IMG/VR virus record: IMGVR_UViG_3300044911_000843
Location: 1-62,701 of that record
Source of the DNA: a virus
Reading direction: 5' to 3' (one strand)
Length of the DNA stretch: 62,701 bases
Shown: positions 28,167 through 36,010 of the stretch, piece by piece
Position numbering within the stretch: the stretch's first letter is position 1
Layout of the letters: each line of letters begins with the position of its first letter
The notes under the pieces: model-generated
Told to the model about the DNA's origin: nothing
What the model saw: the letters and a program-made list of their open reading frames with translations, nothing else
The model's database searches: none
Program-made: the position numbers and the translations under genes

Positions 28167-28753
28167 TGGAATGCCTGTCCTCCCACGAAGCCAGACCAAG
28201 TTGTGCCTCCATTAAAGGTAACAAAAGAAATTACATCGTAGACGCCGTTGGTCGTGCTTAGAACTGGTGCCGCTGCTGACGGCCATTTTACGGAAGCGCC
28301 CCACGCTTGGGTGTAGGTGCTGCCATTGGCAGTTAGCACCAGCGTGAAAGCAGTTGCGCCTGCGGGAGCGTTTGAAATCGTGAAGGTCGTGATGTTAGCG
28401 TTTGATGTAGTCGTGTAGACCGTAGCGTTGCCACTAAGATTGATTGTCAGTATGTTGTCCGTAATAGATACCGCCGATACCGCCTCAACGAGGCTCTTAA
28501 TCCGCGTCCAACATCCGGTCGGCCCCGCAGTCGGCGTGACTTGATACAAGTCGTCCGCCGCCGCGCACGGTGTCGTGCCCCATGCGAACTCTCCACCCGT
28601 GGCGAGGTCCATCACAATAACAACAGGAGGACGCGAGGTTGGGATCGCCTTGAGCGCGGCGATGTTGTTAACCCGGTACATGGTCGTCGTGGTCTGCCCC
28701 CACGCGGAGACAGGAGCCAGAACAAGCGCGAGGAGGAGAAGGAACTTTTTCAC
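28163..28753 (-). CDS. small signal-peptide-bearing fibre-locus protein
   Basis: The product has 196 aa from a GTG at 28753 that overlaps the previous stop as GTGA, with GGAG 6 nt upstream. The N-terminus KKFLLLLALVLAPVSAWGQ is a standard signal peptide with an A-W-G cleavage region. The rest is beta-rich (YRVNNIAALKAIPTSRPPV, DDLYQVTPTAGPTGCWTRI, NGVYDVISFVTFNGGTTWSG). The C-terminal motif is common in phage fibre tips. Exported or fibre-attached; undetermined. Confidence 0.7.
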   Translation of the reverse strand: MKKFLLLLALVLAPVSAWGQTTTTMYRVNNIAALKAIPTSRPPVVIVMDLATGGEFAWGTTPCAAADDLYQVTPTAGPTGCWTRIKSLVEAVSAVSITDNILTINLSGNATVYTTTSNANITTFTISNAPAGATAFTLVLTANGSTYTQAWGASVKWPSAAAPVLSTTNGVYDVISFVTFNGGTTWSGFVGGQAFQ

Positions 28754-29142
28754 GCTGGGCTCCACGATCCGAGACGAGCTTGGGCGTACCACGTTGTGAC
28801 AGAGCGGCACTTGAGAAGGAGGTAGGCACCTTTAGTTGTCGCGGTGACGGTCCCGCCTGAAGTGGAAGCAAGGTCTTCCACGTAGATGGTGACACCACCG
28901 GGCGCATCCACCACGAGTGACTGGTCTTCAGCGACGGTGAAAGAGAACACGTAACCGACTACCGCCGCAGGCAGAGTAAACGTGACAGGGCCAGCCGCCC
29001 CAGCATTGTCGAAGTCTGAAGGATCGTCAGTGGCCAGTATCACGTAGTTGGTTGTCTTGGACGATATTGTCCGGTTTACTACACCCGTGAGAGTGGTAAG
29101 GGCTACACCGCCAGAATCGCCGTCAACTATTGTGGCCATCAC
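28750..29142 (-). CDS. fibre-locus beta protein (130 aa)
   Basis: Sequence features: ATIVDGDSGGVALTTLTGVV, YVILATDDPSDFDNAG, PVTFTLPAA and TTWYAQARLGSWSPA. The FDN-AG-VTFTLPAA pattern is found in phage tail-fibre tips. The stop overlaps the GTG start of the following signal-peptide gene. Probably a small fibre subunit. Confidence 0.65.
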   Translation of the reverse strand: MMATIVDGDSGGVALTTLTGVVNRTISSKTTNYVILATDDPSDFDNAGAAGPVTFTLPAAVVGYVFSFTVAEDQSLVVDAPGGVTIYVEDLASTSGGTVTATTKGAYLLLKCRSVTTWYAQARLGSWSPA

Positions 29143-29178
29143 GTCACCCGCGCCGCTGGTTGTTGGTGTCCCGCATCA

Positions 29179-30729
29179 TCATCCGGCCTGCAGTATTACC
29201 CAGTTCGTCCCGTCGGATACAACCGTACACCATTTACCCGGAACACTCTGAAGCAGGGCCGTACCGGCAGCGCCGCCGCCCAACGGCACAACATTGGACG
29301 ACGCAGACACAACAGTGTGATTCTCGTAATTCTGAAACATGATTTCACGGCCCGTCCACGACGACGCAGCGGGGAACGTCACAGTGCAGGTCGATCCGGC
29401 CTTGTTGCTGATAAGCCAGTTATCGGTGTCCGCGACCGTGAAGTTCTCTGTTTTCGTGACAGGTGCGCCGCGCCCAAATGCGCCCGACAGGTTCTTTAAG
29501 TACCCATTATTGCCGATCTGCCAGCGGTCAGTGCGCGTTGCCGCGCCGTCCGCCGTGGTGGCAAACATAAGCCGCCCCGGCATGTCGTTAGTGCCGGGAG
29601 TGCCATCCACTTCTGCTCTGATGCAAGCGCCTTCAATAAAGCCGGTGCCGTCAGACCCTTCAAAGACCAACTCACCCATCACGCCATTATCCGACAAAAC
29701 CGAATGTGTTCCGATTGTGCTGCCGAGTGAATGGGCGAGCCTTACGGTCGGCCCGGTCGTAATTGTTGAATTCCATAGGGCCGCGCCAAAACCCGACAGC
29801 AACTGCGTGGTGGTGACGGTCTCGTAGAGCGGCGTAGCGCCGCCAGAAAAAGACACGGCTGCTGTGGTACCCGCAACAACTTGGCCGGTTGCACTAACCA
29901 AAAACGGCGTAGCGTCCGGGTTTGTGGCATCCTCAACAAGGATTGCGTTGCCTGTACCAAGCTGTGTGACACGCAGCGCAGCATTTGTGTTGTCCGTTAC
30001 CGAGATGATTTGATTGACGGAAAACGTATTGGCCGTGTTGAGTGTCGCCACAGTCCCTGTCGTCGCCGGGAACGTCATGGTTGTCGAGTCGGTGCCCGCG
30101 AGCGTCAGCGAGTTGTTCGCGGTCAGCGTCTTGGCGGCAGCAATCGTGAGCGTCCCCGTACCTGCCGTCCAAGTGTTGCCGTTGTACGTTTTATTGGTAA
30201 GGGCCTCAGACCCAGCCAGCGTGGCCAGCGTGCCCGTTATAGGCATCGTGATGCTGGTATTGGCCGTCAACGTGGCCGTCAGGTTATAGGCACCGCTGGT
30301 AACAAGGTTACCGGCCAATGTCAGGGTAGATGCGCCAGCCGTCCACGTATTGCCGTTGTAGGTCTTGTTGGTGAGGGCATCAGTGGTTGCCCTGCCGACA
30401 AGCGTATCTGTCGATATGGGCAGCGTAAGAGTGCCAGTATTTGAGATGGTCGCAATGACAGGCAGGATAAGTGTCTTGTTGGTAAGAACGTCAGTGGTTG
30501 CCCTGCCAACAAGCGTGTCAGTAGATGTCGGTAAAGTCAGCGTGCCGGTGTTGACGATGGTCGCAATGACAGGCGCGGTGAGTGTCTTGTTGCTCAGCGT
30601 GTCTGTCGTTTCCTTGCCGACAAGAGTATCCGTGGCCGTAGGCAGCGTTAGAGTGTTGTTCCCCGCGACGGCGGGTGCCTCGACCGAAATCTGTCCGCTT
30701 GTGTCGCCGGAAAAAACAACGGCGCTCAT
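29179..30729 (-). CDS. tail fibre with LVG-x-TTD-LTNKT repeats
   Basis: The product has 516 aa. MSAVVFSGDTSGQISVEAPA is followed by at least three near-identical units of about 30-40 aa (LTLPTSTDTLVGRATTDVLT, then NKTLILPVIATISNT). The rest is Thr-rich fibre, then a different C-terminal domain ending TVTFPAASSWTGREIMFQNY and GKWCTVVSDGTNWVILQAG, a common fibre-tip signature. TAATG links it to the previous gene. Likely a trimeric side fibre. Confidence 0.8.
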   Translation of the reverse strand: MSAVVFSGDTSGQISVEAPAVAGNNTLTLPTATDTLVGKETTDTLSNKTLTAPVIATIVNTGTLTLPTSTDTLVGRATTDVLTNKTLILPVIATISNTGTLTLPISTDTLVGRATTDALTNKTYNGNTWTAGASTLTLAGNLVTSGAYNLTATLTANTSITMPITGTLATLAGSEALTNKTYNGNTWTAGTGTLTIAAAKTLTANNSLTLAGTDSTTMTFPATTGTVATLNTANTFSVNQIISVTDNTNAALRVTQLGTGNAILVEDATNPDATPFLVSATGQVVAGTTAAVSFSGGATPLYETVTTTQLLSGFGAALWNSTITTGPTVRLAHSLGSTIGTHSVLSDNGVMGELVFEGSDGTGFIEGACIRAEVDGTPGTNDMPGRLMFATTADGAATRTDRWQIGNNGYLKNLSGAFGRGAPVTKTENFTVADTDNWLISNKAGSTCTVTFPAASSWTGREIMFQNYENHTVVSASSNVVPLGGGAAGTALLQSVPGKWCTVVSDGTNWVILQAG

Positions 30730-31259
30730 TACAACACCACCCAGCGAGAACCGGAAGAAACTGTGACGGCGACACCAGAGGCTACCGTGATGGGACCTGC
30801 GCTCATACCGCTTCGCCCTACCGGAATGGTGTAGTTGCTCGACACCATCAGGCTGTTTGTGATGATGCCGTTACTGGCCTGTAAGACATTTGCAGAAAGT
30901 TCCCCTTCAACCGTGGCGTTTCCGAGGTTGTCCTCGACCACCATGGACGAAGCGATTGGCAGCATCGCCACCCGCTTGGTGCCAGATGTAAACGTCACAG
31001 TCGCATTGGCATTGGAAGACGAGATGATCGCAGTGCGTACCAGATACGAACTGCTGCCGGTGAGAAGGTAACTGCCCTCTCCAATCTCCCATTCGTCGTC
31101 AGCGTCTGTGTTTATGATCAAATACTGGCAGGTATCGCCAGTGGTCATCTGACTGGCAAATGTCCGGTAAGACGTTTGATATACGCCTTCAAGGGTCATG
31201 TTGCCGGTTCCGGTGGAAGTTGAGGATTCCTGAACACGGTCAGCTTTAACAAATGCCAT
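30729..31259 (-). CDS. fibre/baseplate attachment protein
   Basis: The product has 176 aa from the ATG at 31259 (GGAG 10 nt upstream), giving MAFVKADRVQESSTSTGTGN. This N-terminus, with EWEIGEGSYL and ISSSNANATVTFTSGTKRV, is a widely shared module that starts many phage fibre or baseplate proteins. Its stop overlaps the next fibre gene, so the two probably assemble together. Confidence 0.75.
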   Translation of the reverse strand: MAFVKADRVQESSTSTGTGNMTLEGVYQTSYRTFASQMTTGDTCQYLIINTDADDEWEIGEGSYLLTGSSSYLVRTAIISSSNANATVTFTSGTKRVAMLPIASSMVVEDNLGNATVEGELSANVLQASNGIITNSLMVSSNYTIPVGRSGMSAGPITVASGVAVTVSSGSRWVVL

Positions 31260-31260
31260 T

Positions 31261-31665
31261 TTAAGATTTCTCCAGAACTTCCATGAGTCCCTTTGTAACC
31301 AAAGCCTCAAGGTCCTCGCGGTTCATCCTCGCGGGGGGATTACCATTCAAGGGATCAAGCAAGTCTCCCACGGGTCCGCCCCCTCTGAGCGATCCCATTT
31401 CCACGAGCCCCGACTCGATTGCCACCTGTATCCATAGCTCCGGGTCTTGCTGCGTTCTTTTCCCCGGAACGTATTTTCCCAGAGAGAATGGCAGCCGGTA
31501 TTCCGGCTGTTTGAACACCCGTACTTTGTCCCAGTTTATTTTCTTTGACCGGCCTCTCGATTGCACCGGGGCTTTCGTAGTCGAAGAACTCGGTGAGGCC
31601 GCCAAGGCCTTGCCTGATGGTGCCGCCTTCGGCGTACCCACCCGGTTGCATGGCTCGCGAGACAT
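31261..31665 (-). CDS. C-terminal part of a frameshifted structural protein
   Basis: 134-aa frame. The last 95 residues look real (KKINWDKVRVFKQPEYRLPF, GKRTQQDPELWIQVAIESGL, MNREDLEALVTKGLMEVLEK), while the first 38 look like out-of-phase noise. The frame overlapping it at 31355-31756 shows the reverse. The simplest reading is one gene (31261-31756) that changes frame by +1 near 31540, by mutation, sequence error or programmed slippage. Confidence 0.6.
   Translation of the reverse strand: MSREPCNRVGTPKAAPSGKALAASPSSSTTKAPVQSRGRSKKINWDKVRVFKQPEYRLPFSLGKYVPGKRTQQDPELWIQVAIESGLVEMGSLRGGGPVGDLLDPLNGNPPARMNREDLEALVTKGLMEVLEKS
31322..31342. repeat. TTCATCC hairpin inside coding sequence
   Basis: TTCATCC-TCGCGGGG-GGATTAC, a copy of the recurrent stem-loop lying within the frame at 31261-31665, near its 3' end. 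Confidence 0.5.
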
Positions 31666-31756
31666 AGTTGGCCCCCTTGGTGCCCTGTAAAAACCGGGGC
31701 ATTTTAACGTATCTGGATTTGTCTTTGTATTTTTCGGCGCTAGGGAGGCCCCTCAT
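31355..31756 (-). CDS. N-terminal part of the same frameshifted structural protein
   Basis: 133-aa frame. Its first 65 residues look real (MRGLPSAEKYKDKSRYVKMP, MQPGGYAEGGTIRQGLGG, TEFFDYESPGAIERP) and have the Gly-Gly motif style of other virion proteins here; the remainder is Arg/Gly noise. Good codons pass to the +1 frame at about 31540. See the entry at 31261-31665. Confidence 0.6.
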   Translation of the reverse strand: MRGLPSAEKYKDKSRYVKMPRFLQGTKGANYVSRAMQPGGYAEGGTIRQGLGGLTEFFDYESPGAIERPVKENKLGQSTGVQTAGIPAAILSGKIRSGEKNAARPGAMDTGGNRVGARGNGIAQRGRTRGRLA

Positions 31757-31758
31757 TA

Positions 31759-32010
31759 CTAGCCCTTACCGACGTTCAAGGAGCCAACGGAAACTGCCAA
31801 CTCTGGCGCAAAGTCGGGGTCTTCGATGTCTTTCTGAGGGAGCTTCGCCAGAACGTCCAAGTGCGCCTTGTGTGCCGGATCATCCAGCACCTCGACGCCT
31901 AACAGGAATACACCGCCTTCCCGCTCTATCGGATTAAGAGCGGCAGACGGCGTGGAGAGGCCGCGCACGCTGTCGGCTTCAGTTGAGGTTAGAAGGATGA
32001 ACATAGGCAT
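31759..32010 (-). CDS. hypothetical 83-aa protein
   Basis: ATG at 32010 overlaps the previous stop as TGATG. Product MPMFILLTSTEADSVRGLST continues with FLLGVEVLDDPAHKAHLDV. Small beta/alpha protein in the fibre operon; no family recognised. Confidence 0.65.
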   Translation of the reverse strand: MPMFILLTSTEADSVRGLSTPSAALNPIEREGGVFLLGVEVLDDPAHKAHLDVLAKLPQKDIEDPDFAPELAVSVGSLNVGKG

Positions 32011-32828
32011 CAGACATTCGCTCCGACTGAGGTCGCCCACGCCTGCACCGCGTTGTAGCGCGCAAGACGCTGCGCTTGACTGAGCGCGGCACCGACAGCC
32101 GAGAACCCAATCGAGGCCGCGCGGAAGCCCGCCGCCGTTCCAACGTTGTTGTAAGCGCCGAGGAAAATGCTGTTCGCGGGAAGCGAAACCCCAACCGCAG
32201 CCGGGTCAACCGTGCGCGTCATGCTGACGCCGTTTTTTGAACCATAGACATCGGTCACAGCCGCGCCATTCCGGCCGCCTTGCGTGAGGCCGAGGCTGCT
32301 TGCGGACGGCAGCGTAAACGTAGCCGCCGCGCTTCCCGCTTGAACGAACGCGTTTCCGGCGGCTCGTGGGCGCATGGTGATGGCGCGACTCAAGCTGTTG
32401 ATTACGCCGGCCGCGTAGGTGTTCGCGCTCAACTCCGCGCGCTCGTAAACCTCCAGATGGATGGAGGTGGCCGTCATCACCGCCGCGTGGGTCAATGGAA
32501 TGAAACCTGTGTCGATGTACTGCGTCGTGCCGTTGAAGGCGTACCCGCGATCCGTCGTGAAGGTCGGTGAATTGGTCGCCACGGCAAGCCTGCGCTGCTT
32601 CAGGGAGGTGAGAGCCTGCGCGAGGTTCTCGGCCCACAAGCCCCAATAGTCATCCGTCAAATCCCATGCTCCGGAAGCCCTCTCAGCAGCGATGAAGGTG
32701 CCAACGATAACCGCGCGTCCAGCCGACACCGTGCCACCGTTGGCCACGACACTGGCAACCCATGCGTTAAGGGTGTCTAGCCCGCTGCCCTGCGTTGCAG
32801 ACGACATCAGGATATCGGAGAAGCGCAT
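32010..32828 (-). CDS. virion protein, possibly LamG/lectin-like
   Basis: The product has 272 aa from the ATG at 32828 (TGATG overlap with the previous gene). It begins MRFSDILMSSATQGSGLDTL and contains GYAFNGTTQYIDTGFIPLTH, IHLEVYERAELSA and NSIFLGAYNN, in the order of jelly-roll carbohydrate-binding domains of the LamG kind. It ends ALSQAQRLARYNAVQAWATS. Probably a capsid or tail surface protein that may bind glycans. Fold inferred from motifs only. Confidence 0.68.
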   Translation of the reverse strand: MRFSDILMSSATQGSGLDTLNAWVASVVANGGTVSAGRAVIVGTFIAAERASGAWDLTDDYWGLWAENLAQALTSLKQRRLAVATNSPTFTTDRGYAFNGTTQYIDTGFIPLTHAAVMTATSIHLEVYERAELSANTYAAGVINSLSRAITMRPRAAGNAFVQAGSAAATFTLPSASSLGLTQGGRNGAAVTDVYGSKNGVSMTRTVDPAAVGVSLPANSIFLGAYNNVGTAAGFRAASIGFSAVGAALSQAQRLARYNAVQAWATSVGANV

Positions 32829-33190
32829 CAGGTGAAGTTCCCCACGCCGACCACAGCGATGCTTGCGCCGGTTGTAACCTTCCACGCCCCGGAGACGCTA
32901 AAGCAGCCAATCGGGACGACGATGGGACGAAGGTCTGCCAACGTGCCGGTCGTGAACGTGTAAATGACCGTCGCGTTGTCGAGGACCGTGGTTGTTCCCG
33001 CCCCCGTCGTCGTGGGCTGCAAGATGACGTGGCTGAGATAGTCACCCGCCGCGCCGGTCGCGCCTAGAACTTGCGCCGTCTGCCCGGCTGCTACCGTCTC
33101 GTACTGAAAACCAGCGGGGACAACGGAAAAGCTGGCGCTTGGCGCTTTCGCGCCACCGCCGATGACCTCTACCAGAGTTGCATTGCTCAT
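32828..33190 (-). CDS. small virion decoration protein
   Basis: The product has 120 aa, beta-rich: FSVVPAGFQYETVAAGQTAQ, HVILQPTTTGAGTTTVLD, GAWKVTTGASIAVVG. Similar small proteins are encoded between capsid and fibre genes in many phages. TGATG overlaps at both ends show tight coupling. Confidence 0.7.
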   Translation of the reverse strand: MSNATLVEVIGGGAKAPSASFSVVPAGFQYETVAAGQTAQVLGATGAAGDYLSHVILQPTTTGAGTTTVLDNATVIYTFTTGTLADLRPIVVPIGCFSVSGAWKVTTGASIAVVGVGNFT

Positions 33191-33834
33191 CAGACCATCC
33201 CTCCCGACTGGATAATGCGCCCAGTAAGAGACTGTGGGCTGGCCGCCGTCGTGATAACAAAACGCACAGCGGTCACCGGATTATTGATTGTGGCATCTGC
33301 CGTGGCAGTCTTGGAGACCATGGTCGCGTGGTCGAACCACGTCTGGGTGCCGTTGGGCCAAGTCGTCGCCTGCACATCGTCGTAGGTGTACTGCAACTTG
33401 TAGGTTGCCCCAGTCACGGCTGTAACAGCAACCGAGATGTTTGCGGGAGGATAGACATCCAAGGGAATGATCTGGCTCGTGCCAAGCCCGTTGACTCCAA
33501 CGGTAATGGCACCCGCCGCAGCCCCCGAGATGGTAACTCCGGTGACTTCTTTGAAATACTTGGTGGTCGCAACGGTTTCGTTGTTGGGTCCGGTAATAGA
33601 GGTCTGGGATATCGTGTTGCCGTCACGGTCGCGTCCCGTAACGTCTAACGTCCGATTGGAGATATCCGAGCCTGAGTAAATCGTGACGATCTGGGGGGAG
33701 GCGAACGTGGCCACACCACCCGTGGCGAGAGCGCCATTGATCGTGACCGCACCCGCGCCTGCTGGCGTCTGGGATGCGGCAACGCCGTCAGCATCGAGAA
33801 CTGATGGCGAAAGAGAAACTGTAATGGGTCGCAT
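33190..33834 (-). CDS. virion structural protein (214 aa)
   Basis: Product: MRPITVSLSPSVLDADGVAA, VTISGAAAGAITVGVNGLGT, NISVAVTAVTGATYKLQYTY, NNPVTAVRFVITTAASPQS. This Ig-like/beta pattern is widespread in phage structural proteins. It is the first gene after a strong terminator and starts behind a TTCATCC-family hairpin, so it may head a separate transcription or translation unit. Confidence 0.75.
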   Translation of the reverse strand: MRPITVSLSPSVLDADGVAASQTPAGAGAVTINGALATGGVATFASPQIVTIYSGSDISNRTLDVTGRDRDGNTISQTSITGPNNETVATTKYFKEVTGVTISGAAAGAITVGVNGLGTSQIIPLDVYPPANISVAVTAVTGATYKLQYTYDDVQATTWPNGTQTWFDHATMVSKTATADATINNPVTAVRFVITTAASPQSLTGRIIQSGGMV

Positions 33835-33836
33835 AA

Positions 33837-33857
33837 TTCATCCTCTACAAAGGATTA
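33837..33857 (-). promoter_or_regulatory. SD-containing hairpin before the 214-aa gene
   Basis: Plus strand TTCATCC-N8-GGATTA. On the minus strand the AGAGGAT arm supplies the SD, followed by GAATT and ATG, the same translation start as in front of the spanin-like gene. Confidence 0.55.
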
Positions 33858-33863
33858 CCGCGC

Positions 33864-33893
33864 AAAAATGGCCCGTAACCGGAGCTACGGGCC
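33864..33893 (-). terminator. rho-independent terminator after the capsid transcript
   Basis: On the minus strand GGCCCGTA-GCTCCGGT-TACGGGCC forms an 8-bp stem followed by ATTTTTG. It separates the head genes from the fibre locus. Confidence 0.85.
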
Positions 33894-33909
33894 AAGTCTG
33901 CGAGGAGGA

Positions 33910-33956
33910 AGCCGGGAGTGACACCGGCTATTAACGCCCGGAGTGGAGGCGTTAAT
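33910..33956 (-). other. two extra hairpins upstream of the terminator
   Basis: AGCCGG...CCGGCT (33910-33929) and ATTAACGCC...GGCGTTAAT (33930-33956, 9-bp perfect stem). With the terminator they make three consecutive stem-loops right after the beta-helix gene, possibly mRNA 3'-end stabilisers. Confidence 0.6.
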
Positions 33957-33963
33957 CCAGTTG

Positions 33964-34998
33964 TTAGGTCGGGTTGACGGCGATGCCGCTGGTGGCGGCG
34001 ACTACGCTTGCACCGTCAACGTAGATTTGACCGCGCGAGGTGGCGTCGGTGCCGAACTCCGTGATGCCGACCAGCGTGCAGTCCTTCATCAGAAGGAGAC
34101 CGCCAGCGGAGGCCGGAAGCGTTACCAGACCGCTCATCGTGGTCGAACCCGACTGCGCGGCGTTACCGAACGTGCAACCCCGGAAGAGGGTCGTGCGGTC
34201 AATGCAGTTTGCACCCGTACCAAGGATACCAATGGTGGTAGCCGAAGAGGTATAGAACGGGAAGTTACAGCCAATGAACTCGTTGCGCGGGGTCGCCTCT
34301 GCCAGTTCAAGAGTGGCGTTAGCCACCGTCTTGGTCACAGTATCGAGGCCCATCGTGCAGTTGACGAAGCGATTCTCGCCCGTGCCGCTGACCAGCAGGC
34401 TACGACTGGTCGTTGACTGCGCCGAAGCCGCGTCACCGGCACCGCCAAACGTGACGTTCTCAAAGTAGTTACGTCCGCCCGTGACAGTGAAGCAAATCTG
34501 GCTTGCCCCTCCGGTCGAGAAGCCGTTGAAAAAGGACACGTTCTGGATGATGCAGCCCGAACCAGACATCGTCACGAAGTTACCCGACCCGAAGGTCGCC
34601 ATCGTATAGGTGCCGGTGGGGGGAGCAAAACGGGAACGGCTGTTCAGGGTCGGGGCCGCCATGCCAACAATGTGAACCGCGTTCTTGCTCAGAACGAGGG
34701 TGCCAGCCGTGACCGTCGAATCGACAGCCACAGCATTCGCCAGCGACAGACGCTGCGAGCCCGTGGACAGACCATTATCAACGATGACAATGACATCATT
34801 GTAGCCATCACGGGCATTCGCATAAGCGGAATAGATCGTCTTCTTCGGAGACGAAGCATTACCGTTATAGCTATCAGACCCGTTGACATAATCGACAAAG
34901 ATGACTCGACCATTGGTCAGCGGGATTCCGCTGATACCCATGGTGGGGACGCCATCGACAAGAAGACCGTTGAGAAATTCAGTGGTGGTATCAGACAT
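33964..34998 (-). CDS. right-handed beta-helix virion protein
   Basis: The product has 344 aa: VIFVDYVNGSDSYNGNASSP near the start, then short repeating strands with Asn/Cys ladders (CIIQNVSFFNGFSTGG, NYFENVTFGGAG, NRFVNCTMGL, NEFIGCNFPFYTSS, LFRGCTFGN), the mark of pectate-lyase-like parallel beta-helices. It lies directly downstream of the capsid gene, so a head fibre or capsid decoration role is more likely than a tailspike. GGAGG precedes the ATG. Confidence 0.78.
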   Translation of the reverse strand: MSDTTTEFLNGLLVDGVPTMGISGIPLTNGRVIFVDYVNGSDSYNGNASSPKKTIYSAYANARDGYNDVIVIVDNGLSTGSQRLSLANAVAVDSTVTAGTLVLSKNAVHIVGMAAPTLNSRSRFAPPTGTYTMATFGSGNFVTMSGSGCIIQNVSFFNGFSTGGASQICFTVTGGRNYFENVTFGGAGDAASAQSTTSRSLLVSGTGENRFVNCTMGLDTVTKTVANATLELAEATPRNEFIGCNFPFYTSSATTIGILGTGANCIDRTTLFRGCTFGNAAQSGSTTMSGLVTLPASAGGLLLMKDCTLVGITEFGTDATSRGQIYVDGASVVAATSGIAVNPT

Positions 34999-35041
34999 TA
35001 AAGCCTCCAGAAAAATTGGCCAACGCTACGCGGAGGGAAGG

Positions 35042-35071
35042 ACACCGGGGAACTGATTGGTCCCCCGGTGT
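35042..35071 (-). terminator. hairpin after the capsid gene (no U-run)
   Basis: ACACCGGGG-N12-CCCCGGTGT, a 9-bp perfect stem 14 bp past the capsid stop. It lacks a T-tract on the minus strand, so it is more likely an mRNA stabiliser or a weak terminator. Confidence 0.55.
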
Positions 35072-35084
35072 TAAGACAGGATTA

Positions 35085-35996
35085 TCAGCTTGCGCCGGGG
35101 CTACCGTACATGCCGAGAGGATCAGAGACGCCGAACGAATAGCGGGCGCGTGCCCGATACCGCACATTGCCCGTATCGAAGTCGCCGTCCATGGAAGTCT
35201 TCATGGGCATGCGTTCGAAGTGCTTCAGGCCATTCGGCACATCCGTCTTCAGGAACCAAGCATTGGTGTCCGTCAGGTAATGGTTGACCGTGTAGCCTTC
35301 CGGGATCGAGCCGTTGTTCTTGATCGCGTTGATGTCGTTATTCGCGACACCGACACGAAGCTCCGTCTGGAGAAGACGAGTCGCAACGAACATGAGAGCC
35401 GTCGGAATGATCAGCTTGCGAGGCTGGGCTGCAATCAGCAGACCGCGTTCGTCAAGCCATCCGGCGATCTGGATGACAGCCGCTTCCAGCGAGGTCTCGT
35501 TGAGGTCGGCACCCGTCGTCGGACGATTGCTGTTGGTGCCACCGCTGACCAGCGGATGGTCCGTAGCAAACAGACGCTTGCCGTCACCGTACAGGAAGCT
35601 CGCACTGAAGCCATTGTTGAGAATGGCAGCAGCCTTAACCTGCTTGGTGTAGGCCATCGAGCGAGCCAGCGCCTTGGTGTACCGGGTCGAGAGCGAGTCA
35701 TACAGGTTATCTTCCATCGCTTCTTCAGTGATGGAGAAACCCATGGCTACCGTCTCATGGGTATACCGCGCCGTCCAAGCTTCCTGCGCGTTGTCGTAGG
35801 CGATGCCTTCGCCTTCCGCCTTGACCGGGGCTGCCGCAAACGTGGCGAGCTTGGTCTCTTCTTCGAACGAACGCTCGGAAGTCTCCGTATCGAAGATTTC
35901 CGTGTCTTCGTTTTCGTACTTCTTGTACTCCAGCCCAAACAGAGCGTTGAGACCGGGGAGCAACTCCTTGAGGAGTTGTGCGCGTGAAATTGCCAT
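35085..35996 (-). CDS. major capsid protein, HK97 fold
   Basis: The product has 303 aa: MAISRAQLLKELLPGLNALF, YTHETVAMGFSITEEAMEDN, LYGDGKRLFATDHPLVSGGT, RKLIIPTALMFVATRL and AWFLKTDVPNGLKHFERMPM. This is the pattern of the short capsid proteins without a large N-terminal delta domain, related to Mu-like/podovirus heads. Scaffold and portal lie upstream and the other head protein is adjacent. AAGGGAG precedes the ATG. Confidence 0.92.
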   Translation of the reverse strand: MAISRAQLLKELLPGLNALFGLEYKKYENEDTEIFDTETSERSFEEETKLATFAAAPVKAEGEGIAYDNAQEAWTARYTHETVAMGFSITEEAMEDNLYDSLSTRYTKALARSMAYTKQVKAAAILNNGFSASFLYGDGKRLFATDHPLVSGGTNSNRPTTGADLNETSLEAAVIQIAGWLDERGLLIAAQPRKLIIPTALMFVATRLLQTELRVGVANNDINAIKNNGSIPEGYTVNHYLTDTNAWFLKTDVPNGLKHFERMPMKTSMDGDFDTGNVRYRARARYSFGVSDPLGMYGSPGAS

Positions 35997-36010
35997 TGTC
36001 TAATGCTCCC

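Noticed and set aside
35016-35987. 323-aa plus-strand frame
   Set aside because: Antisense of the major capsid gene.
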